The notes under the pieces are model-generated. The model was given only the letters and a program-made list of their open reading frames with translations. It was not told where the DNA came from and ran no database searches. From Phytophthora quininea (lineage: Eukaryota > Oomycota > Peronosporomycetes > Peronosporales > Peronosporaceae), in the NCBI GenBank assembly GCA_011947345.1, contig JAAVTG010000066.1, positions 1 through 23,370 of the forward strand: a stretch of 23,370 nucleotides of DNA, written 5' to 3'. Below are positions 1 to 10,075 of this stretch, piece after piece (position 1 is the stretch's first letter; the number at the start of each line of letters is the position of its first letter). Both the position numbers and the translations under genes were made by a program.

Positions 1-2695
1 AAAGCCTTAGCGATCCACGCATAGATTTGCAGTGCCGCCACACGCACAGTGAAACTTTCGTTGCTGTTTGTGATGATTACTGCAAGTTTCTGCGTTAGTA
101 GCAAGTCAATCAACGCGTTAAACTCGGCGCCGTCGGACATTTTGTTGACAATGGAGGCCAGAGACTTTGCCGCGGAGACCGCAGCATCCTTATGCACAAC
201 CTGCAGACGCTGGGTCTCCGTCGACGACGTGTTAGCTCCAGCTTGTGCGAGTTCAAGCAACCTGTTAATGACCAGCGACGTCTGAGGCAGCGTCACATCC
301 CTGGTAGCTGAATTAATGACCGCAGCAAAGATTGGTACCAGCTGCAGGCTAGCTGGCTCCGATGGCTGGGTGCGCAAGAAAGCAGGCACCACAGCGTCAA
401 TCAATTGTTGCTGTGTTGCGGGGGATACGTTCTGCATCACTGCGCGGAAGATGCGGCCGCAGGCAGTCAACTTTGCGTCATCCACCAGCCCAGCCGAGTG
501 ATCGCTTGCGCTGCGGAAGTTTCAACCGCAGCCAGCAACCGGAACACAGCGGAGCCCGAGGAAGTTGCTTGCACACAGAACTCCATGCTCGCTCGGTCGC
601 CAGAGTTAATCTCCACGATCTTAGCGACCGCATCTAACAAATAGTTCACGTGACGCTGACGGGCAGCGTCGCTGTCAGCATCGCGGAAGGCAATCGCTTC
701 CTCCGCGCCCATATCCTCCTGAACACATAAATCCATCAGCAAAAAGATGGTAGCCTGGAAAATCGAGGACTCGCGGCAAAGTTCAGTGATGGCTTGCAGG
801 GCCTCCTCGAAAAACGAGTCGAAGCTGCGGTTTGAGGCCTCCAGAACTGCAGAGACTCCGGAACCTTCGTCTTCATCCTCATCTTCGTGGTCACTGCCTT
901 CGTTAACTGCAGCCATGAGGCGTGCTAGAAATCTCCACCACAAAACCCGCATACCCACTCGCTGGTCCATCGCCGGTCCTCTTTGGCGTTGTAGAAACGG
1001 TTGAGATCTCCTTCAGACTCTGCAAGCACGCGCTGCTGTGGCGGGGTCGAGCAACAGCAACCGCGTGAATAAGTTGATAAGCGCCTTGACTTGTTCATGA
1101 GCCACGATCGGTGACGGCGGGAAGGTCAGCAAATGGCAGAGTGCCTCCACTGCGACACAGCGTGCTGTCGGGCTGCTTCCAGGCTTCGCTTGGTTCTCCT
1201 GCTCTGTGCTAAGGAAGTCCACAAGGGCGTCAATTAGAGCTGGGGCATGGGGGCGCATCGGCTGTGCTTGGCCAGACTGGTCAATCTCACGGTCAATTGT
1301 ATCGACTAGAAGCAAGATCCTTGCAAGTGCAGCTTCGCACTTTGACGGGACACTTTCATTGCCAGAACTCTCCGCATGGAGCTGTTCTACGAGTAGTGGT
1401 ACCGCGATTTTCAGCACGTGGGCAAAGCTCATCGAAGACTCGCGACCAAGTGCCGCTAACACCTGACCAGCTGATACACTCACCATGGAATCCGCAGGAT
1501 GTTCTCGCAGCTCGCCAACTGCTCGAGCAGTCAATTCTACCACAAATTTGCTCCATGCGTAGGCAGCACCCGGTGTATCCTGCGCTTTAGCACGAGCTAC
1601 TACTCCAGAAAACCGAGAGATCGCTTGGCGTGCCTCGGAAATCACTTCCTGTTTTTCTCCATCCAGAACCTCGTCGTACAACGCTGTGGCAACCGCGTGC
1701 ATTTGCAATAGCAGTGCATTGACCGAATAGCGCTCGCCACAGAACACCAACGTCTGAAGCGCATCCAACTTCGCCTCTGTCACAGTCGACGCCAGTTTCT
1801 TCAGCAAGAACGGTAGCACCAGAGGCGCCAACAAATCCGAAGCAGCGAACGCATGACGCAGCGACAGGATGAGTCCCTCCGACGTAATTCCGTACGGGTC
1901 GTTCGGCGGCGGCGTAAAGATGATGGGGAAGTAGCACGACACCACGTCGAAGTATTGCTGCAGTAACGCGTCGCTTCTCGAGAAGACCGCCTCCAGCTTG
2001 GACAGCAGCGTGCGTGCCACCTGCATACAAAGCAGCAAATTGCGCGGGTCCTTTTCGCCTTCCATGGCACTCAAAAACGTCTGTGCAAACTGCCGTCCTA
2101 GATCTTCACTCTGTTCTGCATCGTCCACACTGGCGTCCTGCGCGTCTCTGCTGGCAGGGATCGAGTCCAGCAGCAGCTCCACCACCGAGTTCTGCGCCAG
2201 AGCGAGCTGCATCAAGTCGAAGCACATCTTGCGCATGGCTTGGCCTAGCTGCGGGATGTGCAGCGTCGTGCCCAGCTTCAGAATAAGCGCCACGGTGGTG
2301 CGTGGGGACGAGACCTGCGCTGCGTGGTGGGTCTCCAGCGCCAGCAGCGCTCTCAGACAGGCCGAGGCGCTGGGAAAGTCCGCCAGGCGGTCGGCGAAGA
2401 AGGTCATGAGCAGCTGAACGGCGCTGGGGGTGAGTTGCAGCTCCGGCAGGCGCGTCAACACCTCGGCCAGCAGCAGAGTGGCTCGGGACCGGACCTTGTC
2501 GTCGCCGCTGGTCAAGAAGGCGCCTAGCGCTTGGATCAGCGCCTCCATGGTTACGTGGCGGTGCACCTGCATGACGACAGTGTTGAGGCCGGTCTTCTGC
2601 GTGTTCTCATCGTTCTCTGGGTCTACGAAGGCGTCGATGGCCGGCGCGAGCGGCGCGTCCAGGCTGAACATGGTGCTCCTGGGAATGATAGCCAT
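1..2695 (-). CDS. MMS19: MMS19-like Fe-S cluster targeting / DNA repair protein (C-terminus off window)
   Basis: In known eukaryotes MMS19 is the HEAT-repeat adaptor of the cytosolic iron-sulfur targeting complex. It hands Fe-S clusters to DNA polymerases and helicases such as XPD. The N-terminal 560 residues read without interruption from ATG 2695 to about 1013. They carry the family hallmark 'CYFPIIFTPPPNDPYG' near residues 245-260 and the preceding 'MEGEKDPRNLLLC' block, in all-helical HEAT-like sequence. A second ATG eight codons in (2671) could also be the start. Coding continues at about 906-467 with an acidic stretch 'DHEDEDEDEG', then at about 490-1 in a third frame ('ALQIYAWIAKA' at the left edge). 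The 490 break is healed by one extra base in the C run 489-491. The break near 1013-1045 fits two missing bases in a C run plus one before the intron at 907-954. Only about 106 bp separate the start from the stop of the upstream gene, so the promoter must be short. Identity is confident; exon edges are not. Confidence 0.9.
907..954 (-). other. Probable 48-nt intron in MMS19
   Basis: On the minus strand this segment starts GTATGC and ends GGCTGCAG. Removing it joins an upstream frame ('NRFYNAKEDRRW') to the acidic MMS19 stretch, provided one G is added to the GGG run at the exon end. It is shorter than the other introns here (63-77 nt). Reading straight through is also open in the downstream frame but gives a hydrophobic Trp/Arg-rich insert atypical of the family. 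Moderately sure. Confidence 0.45.
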
Positions 2696-2801
2696 GCAGG
2701 CAGACGTTCCAGATGAAGATGTGGAGCGGACCTACATGGCAATGTAGGACATGTATATGTTAAAAGGATTTAGGATTTCAAACAAAATGAAGTTGCCGTT
2801 T

Positions 2802-4231
2802 TCAGTCGTAGACGCGCATGATGGAGCGCACTCGGGCACGGCACCACGGACAAGCGTGCGACGTGTGCATGACTGTACGGAGACAGGCATGACAGCCTGC
2901 ACGATGGCCGCAAGGTGCACACGGCGTTGCGGCGCTGCGAGCAGCACATCCCGCACAGATCGTCGTCGTCCTGGGCTGGAGTTGTCGTCGTCGTTGCAAA
3001 CTCCGCTTCCGATGGCAAAGCCTCTTGCTCTGTCGACTTGGATTCAACCGTTACGGTGGTGTTAGTATCTGTGTTGGTGCTTGGTGGTTGGGCGACGTCC
3101 ACGTGCTTCGGTTCCGACGCGAACTGCACTCGTCTGGGGTTTGTTGACCCGTTTGCGACGACTCTTGCAGCCCCTGCAGCATGTCTTCGAGTGGCTCTTC
3201 GTCCATGTTTGGTTGATCTGCAGGTGTGGAGGCTCGCAGCTCCAACGTCCGTCGTAGTCGTTCGAAAAGCGGGTCGCTGGCCTCTTCTTGTCGCTGCTCT
3301 TGCTGCTGCAGCGTCGACGCACGAACGTTTTCAACGATATCGTGCGGCCAGTAGTAGAGTTCGTTATTCGGCGCGTCGTTGGGCGGCAGTTGATACAGCG
3401 GCGTTCCACGCTCGTCGTAGAAGTTGGAGCTCTGCAGAAGCTGCTGCCAGCGGTCGAGGCTGTGATAGCTGTCAGCGGCAAACACGAGGTTCCGCGTCTG
3501 GACGTCCTCGTGGCTCATGGTCTTGTGGCAAATGGGCGAGCGCGTGAGCTTTGGCGCCGCACTCTCTGGCACATGACAGGTTTATCGAAGATAAAGGCGT
3601 TGTTGTGCTTGAGCCAGCAGAAGCTATCGGTGGATGGGAAGGCAGTCGCTCGAGCAGCTTCGTCGATGAGAAGCACGGCATCTGGACGAAGGTCTCGAGG
3701 ATGGCGGAAGATGCACAGCTCCTTAGACGTACGCTGCTTATTGCAGGCGACCAGCACCGCCCACCGCTTCTTCCAGCGGAACTTGCCACGAAGATACAGC
3801 CAGCCGCTATGCACTTTCATGTGCTCCATGAGCGTTGCAGCAACGGCAGCTCGGCGATTCTGTCGCGCGAGATCCAGCGGAGAGAGGCCCTTGCGGTTGA
3901 CTGCGAAGGCGTTCGCACCCGACTCCAGCAGCGCCTCCACCGTCAGTGGGTCGCGGTTGGTCATGGCAGCATAGTGCAGTGCGGTGTTCATGAGTTTGGT
4001 GTCGTCTTCAGCGTTGACGTCAGCGCCTGCCGCGAGTAATTCCCGTACGGCCGCTTCGCCGTTCTTGCACTCGGCCGCAGCCATCAGCGGCGTCGTGCCC
4101 TTGCGGTGGTGCTTCCAGTTGACGAAGTTGGGTCCCAACGAGTCCGGCGATTCCGCGAGCATTTTCCGCAGTTTGGTGTCGTCGCCGACTTTGGCGGCTT
4201 TCCACACGGCGACGCACTCGGCCCGAGTCAT
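2802..4231 (-). CDS. ANK-PH-RING protein, copy 1 of 4
   Basis: This is a candidate E3 ubiquitin ligase with a lipid- or protein-binding PH domain; the role is inferred from domains only. The chosen start is the ATG at 4231 ('MTRAECVAVWKAAK'), which matches the starts of the sister copies; in-frame ATGs at 4294 and 4345 would add 21 or 38 residues. Order: about three ankyrin repeats ('TPLMAAAE', 'NTALHYAAMTNRD', 'LSPLDLARQNRR'), PH domain ('SGWLYLRGKFRWKKRWAVLVA' to 'LDRWQQLL'), an acidic/Gln/Thr-rich linker, and a C-terminal RING (CGMC, PCGH, CHAC, CPWC) ending '-IMRVYD'. All eight C3HC4 ligands are present. The frame shifts near 3550 (TTT run on the plus strand), near 3140 (a CCCC-type run) and inside the RING near 2915 (two bases). 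The first two are healed by one base in a homopolymer. About 475 residues once joined. It lies 120 bp downstream of copy 2 on the same strand. Confidence 0.75.
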
Positions 4232-4350
4232 GTCTTGCGAGAAGTGATCCGTCGCTGGACGATTAAGGAATGAGGCGAGTGGCGCTGCGAGCATTTTCGG
4301 GGATATGAGACCGTCATGTCGACAAGATGGGTGCCAGAAGAGCACCTCGA

Positions 4351-5536
4351 CTAATAATGGGCGCTGCTATCCTGTGCCGCAGGGATGGTATCAATTGGCG
4401 TTTGGCAAACTGGACAGCTTCCGTGCTGCTTCTGGCGCACTTGCTGCCGCAAGACCTCGAGGCACGCCTCGCAGACGGCAGCGTGTCCAGAAGTAGAGGG
4501 TCTCGGGTGTCGAGGTGACTCCAAGGTGAACTCCAAGTTGGAGAGCTGTCTTGGGGCACCTTCCTCGTCGCTATCAATTGGCTGTCGTGTGGAATCCCAG
4601 CTTTGAGGAGACGAGGGCGACGGCGATAGTGATCGTTGGCCCCCACCATTCTGGCGAGCCGTTGTGAATCGCCTCGCGACGGTCTCCGGCGTTGTCTGAT
4701 CTGGCGCTTGCTGGCGAGCGACGAGCACACTTTCAGTGCGCTCACCCAGGCGTGGCGGTCATTTGCTTCGTCCAGTTCTTCAGAAGCGAACGCAATCTCT
4801 CGTTGATACTCGGACGAGCTGTGGCGACCGGTCGATGCGGTGCTCGCGACGATGCTGTACTTCCGCAGGCGTTGTCGAAGCGGCTGCACCTTGACATTGT
4901 CGAGGTAGAACTCCAACAAACTCCACGCTGGAACCACGATGGCCGTCTCGGCGCTGAACATGAGGATCTCGTCGGGCCTCGCCTGGTCGGGGTGGTGGTA
5001 GACACAGACCTCGACGGACGCGAGCTCCGAATCGCAAGCCACTACAACACACCACCGTCGCTTCCAGCGGGGCATCGCCACTTTCGTCGACACGTCCAGC
5101 CAGCCGCAGTGCAGTTGAATCCGGTCCAGCAACGCGTTTGCAGCTTCTCGACGACCGTGTATCCACGCGATTTCGAGGGCCGTGAAGCCGTCTTGGTTTC
5201 GAGCGAAGACGTTGGCGCCGGCGTCCAGCAACTCGCCGATCGCTGTGGCCTTGTTGTTGCGAGCGGCGTAGTGCAGCGCGGTGTTCTTGTGCTTGGTGTT
5301 GCTGATAGCCGTCGCGTCGGCGCCAAAGGCGATCAAGACGCGAACGCACTCGGCAGCGTTGGTCGTGTTCGTGGCACTCACGACCGCCATCAATGGGGTG
5401 ATGCCCCTCACGGGGTGTTGTGATTGACAACGACTCGTGGCTGCATTTCCACCGCCAGCAAATCTTTGAGTTTGTCCGGCCGAGCCTTCTTGGCAGCACG
5501 CCAGACGCTCCAGCCCTCTCCAAGTAGTGCCAGCAT
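4351..5536 (-). CDS. ANK-PH-RING protein, copy 2 of 4, with defective RING
   Basis: Same architecture as its neighbours: first helix pair 'GWSVWRAAKKARPDKLKDLL', ankyrin repeats ('TPLMAVVSATN', 'NTALHYAARNNK', 'FTALEIAWIHGRR'), PH domain ('CGWLDVSTKV..WKRRWCVVVA' to 'RHAWVSALKVC'), Ser/Pro-rich linker, and RING remnant. The ATG at 5536 was chosen because the ankyrin start lies eight residues later; an in-frame ATG at 5668 would add 44 residues that the sister copies lack. The RING keeps the His and the last four Cys ('GHAAVCEAC', 'CPVC'), but where the other copies have C-x2-C and PCGH it reads 'ESPRHPRPSTSGH', so the first three zinc ligands are missing. I checked the other two frames there and found no hidden C-x2-C. 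Frame breaks lie at the GGGG run 5412-5415 and near 4715. Likely unable to bind both zincs, so possibly not an active ligase. Confidence 0.7.
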
Positions 5537-5689
5537 ACTGAGGATGAAGATCCCGAACTGCGTGACGAGCCGCGAGGTTGACGCCAAATCGATGAATGAC
5601 AGCTCACTTGAACCCTTTGGGTGGAAGCGGCTACTAGGTTCACCTCCACTCGTTGTCCTTTGCTGCATCTAGATGAAGCACGTAAGACT

Positions 5690-6775
5690 CTACCGCCACT
5701 TGACAGCAATGCGCATCGGAATGATGTCCTCGATCGGGGTCCGGCACACCGGGCAGCTATTGCGCTGCTGACGAACTGCCAAGAGGCACGCTCGACAGAC
5801 GGACGTGTGTCCGCACGGGGCGCAGATCGAGTCCCGCGGGGCTCCCATGCACACGATGTAGTCTTGCTCCAGGTATCGCACCCCGATTACTCGACGCTCT
5901 ACGAGCTTGAGGCGGGGCTGGTGTCGCACAACAGGCAAGCTTTGACTCCGTTGTGATCTGTTTCTCGATGACGTGTGCCTCCCTGGCCAACGCCGAGCAG
6001 ACCCGAAGCATGCTCATCCAGGTGCAGCGGTCGTTCGACCCCTCCCAGCCATCGCAAGCGAATGTAAAGTTGTGGCGACACTCTGCCCCGTCGGACGAGT
6101 TTGTTGAGCCCTTCAGTCGGTCCCCTATCGATTCCACCTGGACACCGTCGATGTGAAACTCAAACATACTCCACGGCGGGACGACGCTCGTTGCGCCGGG
6201 GTGGATGTGAAGGACCTCATCAGGCCGTACTTGGTCGCGACATCGGAAGACACAGAGCTCCACCGACGATTCCTCCGAATCGCGGCCCAGCACAACACAC
6301 CACCGCCGCCTCCATCAAGAAGACGCCACTTCCGAGATCTCAAGCCAGCCACAGAAAACCATAATTCGATCTGTCAGAGCGTGTACAGCTTCGCGTCTCC
6401 CATAACTCCACGCAACGTCGAGAGCTGTTAAACCATTCCGATTGCGAGTGAAAATGTCGGCACCAGCTTCCAGGAGTTCCCCAATTGCTACAGTCGAGTT
6501 GTTGAGTGCTGCGTAGTGCAGCGCAGTGTTCCTGGTCTCGGTGCTGTCAACAGCGTTCACATCGGCACCGAACGAGAGCAAGATGCGAACGCATCCCAGC
6601 ACGCCCACCGTGAGCTCACTACCATCAGCGGCGTGAGTCCTGTGACAGAATGTGGACGGTTGACAGCCACCTCCGGGCTTGACTCCGCCGCCAAGAGCTG
6701 TTGCACCTTGTCTTCTCTCGCGCTCTTCGCCGCACTCCAAATCGTCCACTCGCTCCTCCAAAGAGCTTTCAACAT
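5690..6775 (-). pseudogene. ANK-PH-RING protein, copy 3 of 4, interrupted by in-frame TGA
   Basis: The start 'MLKALWRSEWTIWSAAKSAREDKVQQLL' at 6775 aligns with the other copies. Ankyrin repeats follow ('LTPLMVVSS', 'NTALHYAALNNS', 'LTALDVAWSYGRR'), then the PH domain and a complete C-terminal RING ('YIVCMGAP', 'CAPCGH', 'VCRAC', 'SCPVCRTPI'). The PH domain is broken at 6315-6317 by TGA in the coding frame, just before 'WRRRWCVV', the strand where the other copies have 'WKRRWCVV'. The same frame is open on both sides, so this is a nonsense codon and not a homopolymer slip. Two further frame changes occur, near 6617-6625 and near 5935. It may be a young pseudogene, or the TGA may be a base error; the intact RING argues that loss is recent. 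Confidence 0.6.
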
Positions 6776-6902
6776 TTACACAAGCTAGGAGGTGTTTTCT
6801 TCGCTGCAAGTCACCGAATGGGAGGAGGTATCATGAGTTTTACCAAGTGTCAGGCCAACAGTGCAAGAGGGAAGCAGCTCGATGGATTTTTGTTTTCTAC
6901 GA

Positions 6903-8208
6903 CTAACACTCACTGATCTTGACGATGCCATCCACGTGGGCTCGGCAAACTGGACACGATGAATTCTCCATGGTGACGGCCCGCATGCAGTCGTAGCAAC
7001 CTGCAACGTGTCCACACGGAATGCACACTGAGTCGCGGTAGTCCTCATCGCACACAATACACTTCTCTCGCAGCGACGGCTGCAATTCGTTCGGGTCGCC
7101 ACTGATCGCAATCACCGTTGCTGTGGGAAGTGCATCCTCCTCGAATGTATTGATCTCTCCCCACATCGAACCATTGTCTTCGATGAAGGTTGGCGCTGAT
7201 GCTGGTGTCCTCGTTTCAGCAGCTTGGGGTGAAGTGTGAGGTGGGATTAGCACGCCCAACTTGTCCGCAGGGATCGAAGAATTCAACGGCGTAGCAGGCG
7301 ACGCAATAGTCAGCGGTGGAGCAACGTCTGTCGTCCCTGCTCGAGATCTCGCGGTCGGTCTCGGCGTCTCCACCCACGTCGATGCGATCGACCCATCCGC
7401 ATCCTGGACTCGCTGACTCCCCAGCGCATTCATCCATGCATCGCGATCAATCGCAGTATCACACGCGAACAGATACTCTCTCGGCTGCATGCCTGATCTC
7501 AAGGTGAAGGTTCTGCCCGAGGTTTTGTAGCGACTGTAGCGGCGGTAAGACAGTCTCTGGTAGATCACCCGCGTGTCCAGCTTGAAGCCGTTCTCCTTGC
7601 CGTCACAGAAAGCCGTGCAGTGCAAGGTATCGGCTGTGCTGTCCTGCCAAATGACAGCTTCAGGGTGGGGTCGATCCGGACTGCTAAACACGCAGAGCTC
7701 GGTTGTTGAGTGCTTGGAATTGCATGCCAGCAGCACGCACCACCGCCGCTTCCAGAAGCCCAAGATTGACCTGGAGCGCAGATACAGCCAACCGCTGTGC
7801 AGCTGCTGTCGGGATGTGAGTGCCGCAGCAGCTTCTTTCCTACCGCGCAGTCTCGCCACGTCCAATGCGGTGTGGCCCTTCCCATTCAAGGCGAAAATGT
7901 TGGCACCGGCATTCAGCAACAGCTCCAACTGGGCGATCCGGTTGTTGTAAGCCGCGTCGTGCAGCGCAGTGTTCTTGTGTTTGCCCGTGTCCACGGCGTC
8001 GACGTCCGCGCCTAGTTCGATCAGTGCGCGTACGACTTCGACGCCAGACTTTCTGGACGCCGCGACCATCAGCGGCGTCTTGCCCTGGGTGGGGCTGGTC
8101 CAGCACGCTCTGCGCGTCGGACGCCTTGCTGACCAGCTGACGCAGCTTCTTGGCGTTGCCGTGCTTGGCTGCTCGCCACAGCGCCACTTCTTCCGCTTCC
8201 TTGGTCAT
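6903..8208 (-). CDS. ANK-PH-RING protein, copy 4 of 4 (best preserved)
   Basis: From 8069 down to 6903 this copy reads in one frame of 388 residues, the longest of the family here. The chosen start is ATG 8208 ('MTKEAEEVALWRAAKHGNAKKL'). One frame change near 8085, at the C-rich run before 'GKTPLM', joins it to the long frame. Domains: ankyrin repeats ('TPLMVAASRKSG', 'NTALHDAAYNNR', 'HTALDVARLRGRK'), PH domain ('SGWLYLRSRSILGFWKRRWCVLLA' to 'DRDAWMNAL'), a Thr/Pro-rich linker of about 120 residues, and a C-terminal RING with all eight ligands ('CIVC', 'CIPCGH', 'GCYDC', 'SCPVC') ending 'GIVKISEC'. RINGs at the very C-terminus followed by a short beta tail occur in MDM2- and XIAP-like ligases that work as dimers; whether that applies here is inference. 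About 435 residues. It heads the minus-strand array and is 128 bp from copy 3. Confidence 0.8.
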
Positions 8209-8460
8209 GTTAAGACGTGCGTGGGTCAGCGCAAGTTGCGAAGTGAGGGAACAAGCAGCGGCCAAGTGCAAGAATATCCGGCAAAATGGCTGCGTACCCT
8301 ACTTCCGATCACACTGGGTAATCATTTCGGATTGTGCAGTTGCCGTCAAGAGTCTAACACCGAACTCGAATATCCGGTTGTCTTCCACGCTTACTAGCTA
8401 CATCTACTGCCTTCTACAATCCGAAGGAAGACAAAGTACACACATTCCACCGCGCTGCCA

Positions 8461-9322
8461 CTACGAGATCCGGAACACGGCGCTGTCGGCGATCTTCTGC
8501 CGACACACTGGACACGCCCCTCGATGCAACCTCTCCACGCACGTCTGGCAGTAGCTGTGTCCACAAGGGATCAGCACCCGGTCGACTGCGTTCACCAGAC
8601 ACACGACGCAAACCAAGGCCTTCTCGGCGTCTCGTTTCGCTCGAACTGCTAGCTCAATCTCCTTCAGTGCGTCTCGTCGGTCTTCTTCGGCCAACGTCGC
8701 GCGGTGCTGCAGTCTCAACGTCTCTGCCAGTAACTCCTCGTAGCTCGTACTCAAGCTCACATTCAATCGCCCCAGTAAAGCGTTCACCGCTGCAATGACA
8801 CTCACAGCCGATGTGTCCGAGTCCGTCGTCTTATCGCTCTTGCTTGTCCAGACCTCCTTCACGGACTGGAAGAAGTAGATCTGCGACACTGCATACCAGC
8901 GAATGCAGCTCTTGGACACTTGCACCTTGACCTCTCCGCTGGGGTCTTCCTCCTGCACGGCCTTCCCATAGCGTAGCAACCCCCGCTGTCTGATACAGCG
9001 ACGATCTCTCCGGGCAGACACGAGCGCAGCGGCTCCAGCTGCACGTTGGATCGGTCCACAGTCGACAGCGGCTCCCCAGGAGGCCTCGGAGTCGCTCTTC
9101 GATCTGTGTCGGCAGCTGTGCGTCCTGACTAGGGTCCAGCGGCCGCAGACTCGACGCAGCGACTGGGGAGTGACTGCTCGACGGCTCCAGAGCAACTGGG
9201 GCGGGGTAGACGAGGTGGCCAGCGTGCGAGCAGGAGGTGGGGGACGTGGCGCTGCCGTTGGAGGGCAGCAGAGACGCACTCATGCGCTGCATGTCGAGGG
9301 CCAGCCCCAGCGTAGCGTCCAT
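8461..9322 (-). CDS. Small RING protein, detached copy of the sacsin-like C-terminus
   Basis: Start 'MDATLGLALDMQRM' at 9322. About 75 unique Ser/Pro/Ala-rich residues lead into a module also found at the end of the sacsin-like gene at 17258: 'LRGLLG', then 'LRSCLPGEIVAV', 'YGKAVQEEDPSGEVKVQVS', 'IYFFQSV', a coiled coil ('LGRLNVSLSTSYEELLAETLRLQ'), and a C3HC4 RING ('CVVCLVNAVDRVLIPCGH', 'CQTCVERL', 'CPVCRQKI'). Over the RING and tail I count about 35 identities in 51 aligned positions with the larger gene. Two frame changes, at CCCC 9074-9077 and CCCCC 8980-8984, are each healed by one more base in the run, so I treat the gene as intact, about 285 residues. A role in ubiquitin transfer is inferred from the RING. 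Confidence 0.75.
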
Positions 9323-9367
9323 CGTTGTTCGCGTTGTTGAAGCTTCTTTTCTGAGAACACAATTATG

Positions 9368-9397
9368 TAGATCACAGTATACTAGATCACAGTATAC
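9368..9397. repeat. Two tandem copies of a 15-bp unit
   Basis: The unit TAGATCACAGTATAC occurs twice head to tail, exactly, just upstream of the start of the small RING gene at 9322. It may be a simple duplication or a promoter element; nothing else supports either reading. Confidence 0.7.
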
Positions 9398-9436
9398 TTA
9401 AAGAACTAAAACTAGTACTTGAGTCGCGTTGCTCCA

Positions 9437-9899
9437 TTAAGTTGCTTCTGGGACGTCTGTCTTCAGTTGCTTTGCAACTGAAGGCCGAGGTCCATATGTA
9501 ATCCAATGATAGCTACCTAAAGATCTCCCAGACCTTGACGGAGCAACCACCAGCTTGTCATCGCTTGGTCTGGAGAGGCGGATCTCATAGTAGTTTGAAA
9601 CTGTAGGGCCGGTCAAGGTTCCATTTCTTCTCGTTAGAAGATGATGTCCCAGACAGACCCGGCGTGTTTCCGAACCAACATGGCCCTTTCCCATATTTTT
9701 GGGCCATCATATCCTCCGGCTTGAGCGGCAGCATGCTCATCATCTTGGTGACGATCAGCCAGTTCACCCTAGGAGGTGAACGGTGGATGGTGCGCGCCGA
9801 TACTGAGAGGTGCCGGTCGGTTTGAGCTGGGCGACTGACTTCTCGCCCTTTGCCGCCCCAAGTGCTATCCATCGAGTCTCTCTGTCCGAGAGAGCGCAT
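9437..9899 (-). other. Unrecognised, frame-broken coding-like stretch
   Basis: Two overlapping minus frames (9899-9585 and 9694-9437) read as one stretch if joined near the shared 'KYGKG': 'MLPLKPEDMMAQKYGKG' continuing 'VGSETRRVCLGHHLLTRRNG' and ending 'AKQLKTDVPEAT'. I do not recognise the product. It may be a decayed mobile-element gene or chance. Near its end is a perfect hairpin at 9461-9483 (10-bp arms CTTCAGTTGC / GCAACTGAAG, loop TTT). Confidence 0.25.
9461..9483. repeat. Perfect 10-bp inverted repeat with 3-nt loop
   Basis: CTTCAGTTGC TTT GCAACTGAAG forms a perfect short hairpin. There is no T tract after it, so it is not a classical terminator. Its role is unknown. Confidence 0.7.
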
Positions 9900-10075
9900 G
9901 GAGGGCCTGGGTGTACTAGTGGCTTGGGCGCGGCAGGGGAGTTGGCACGGCTGTTAGTGTCTCTATTGCGCTTGATGACATTGTAAGATGTGATAGTTGT
10001 AGATAAAAATGGGCGGGAAATGCGACGTTGAAACGCTCAACATATGACCACACTAGTTGACGTCGGAGGGCGCCA

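Noticed and set aside
49..285. Plus-strand frame whose first residues look like a signal peptide (possible secreted effector)
   Set aside because: It lies antisense to conserved MMS19 coding sequence, opens with GTG and not ATG, and has no upstream promoter-like gap.
747..1004. Plus-strand Ser/Arg-rich frame
   Set aside because: Shadow of the MMS19 acidic stretch on the other strand.
2915..3974. Long plus-strand frames opposite copy 1
   Set aside because: Antisense to the linker and PH domain of an ANK-PH-RING gene with clear family motifs.
4692..5423. Long plus-strand frame of 243 codons
   Set aside because: Antisense to the ankyrin and PH domains of copy 2; its length follows from the GC-rich codon use of the real gene.
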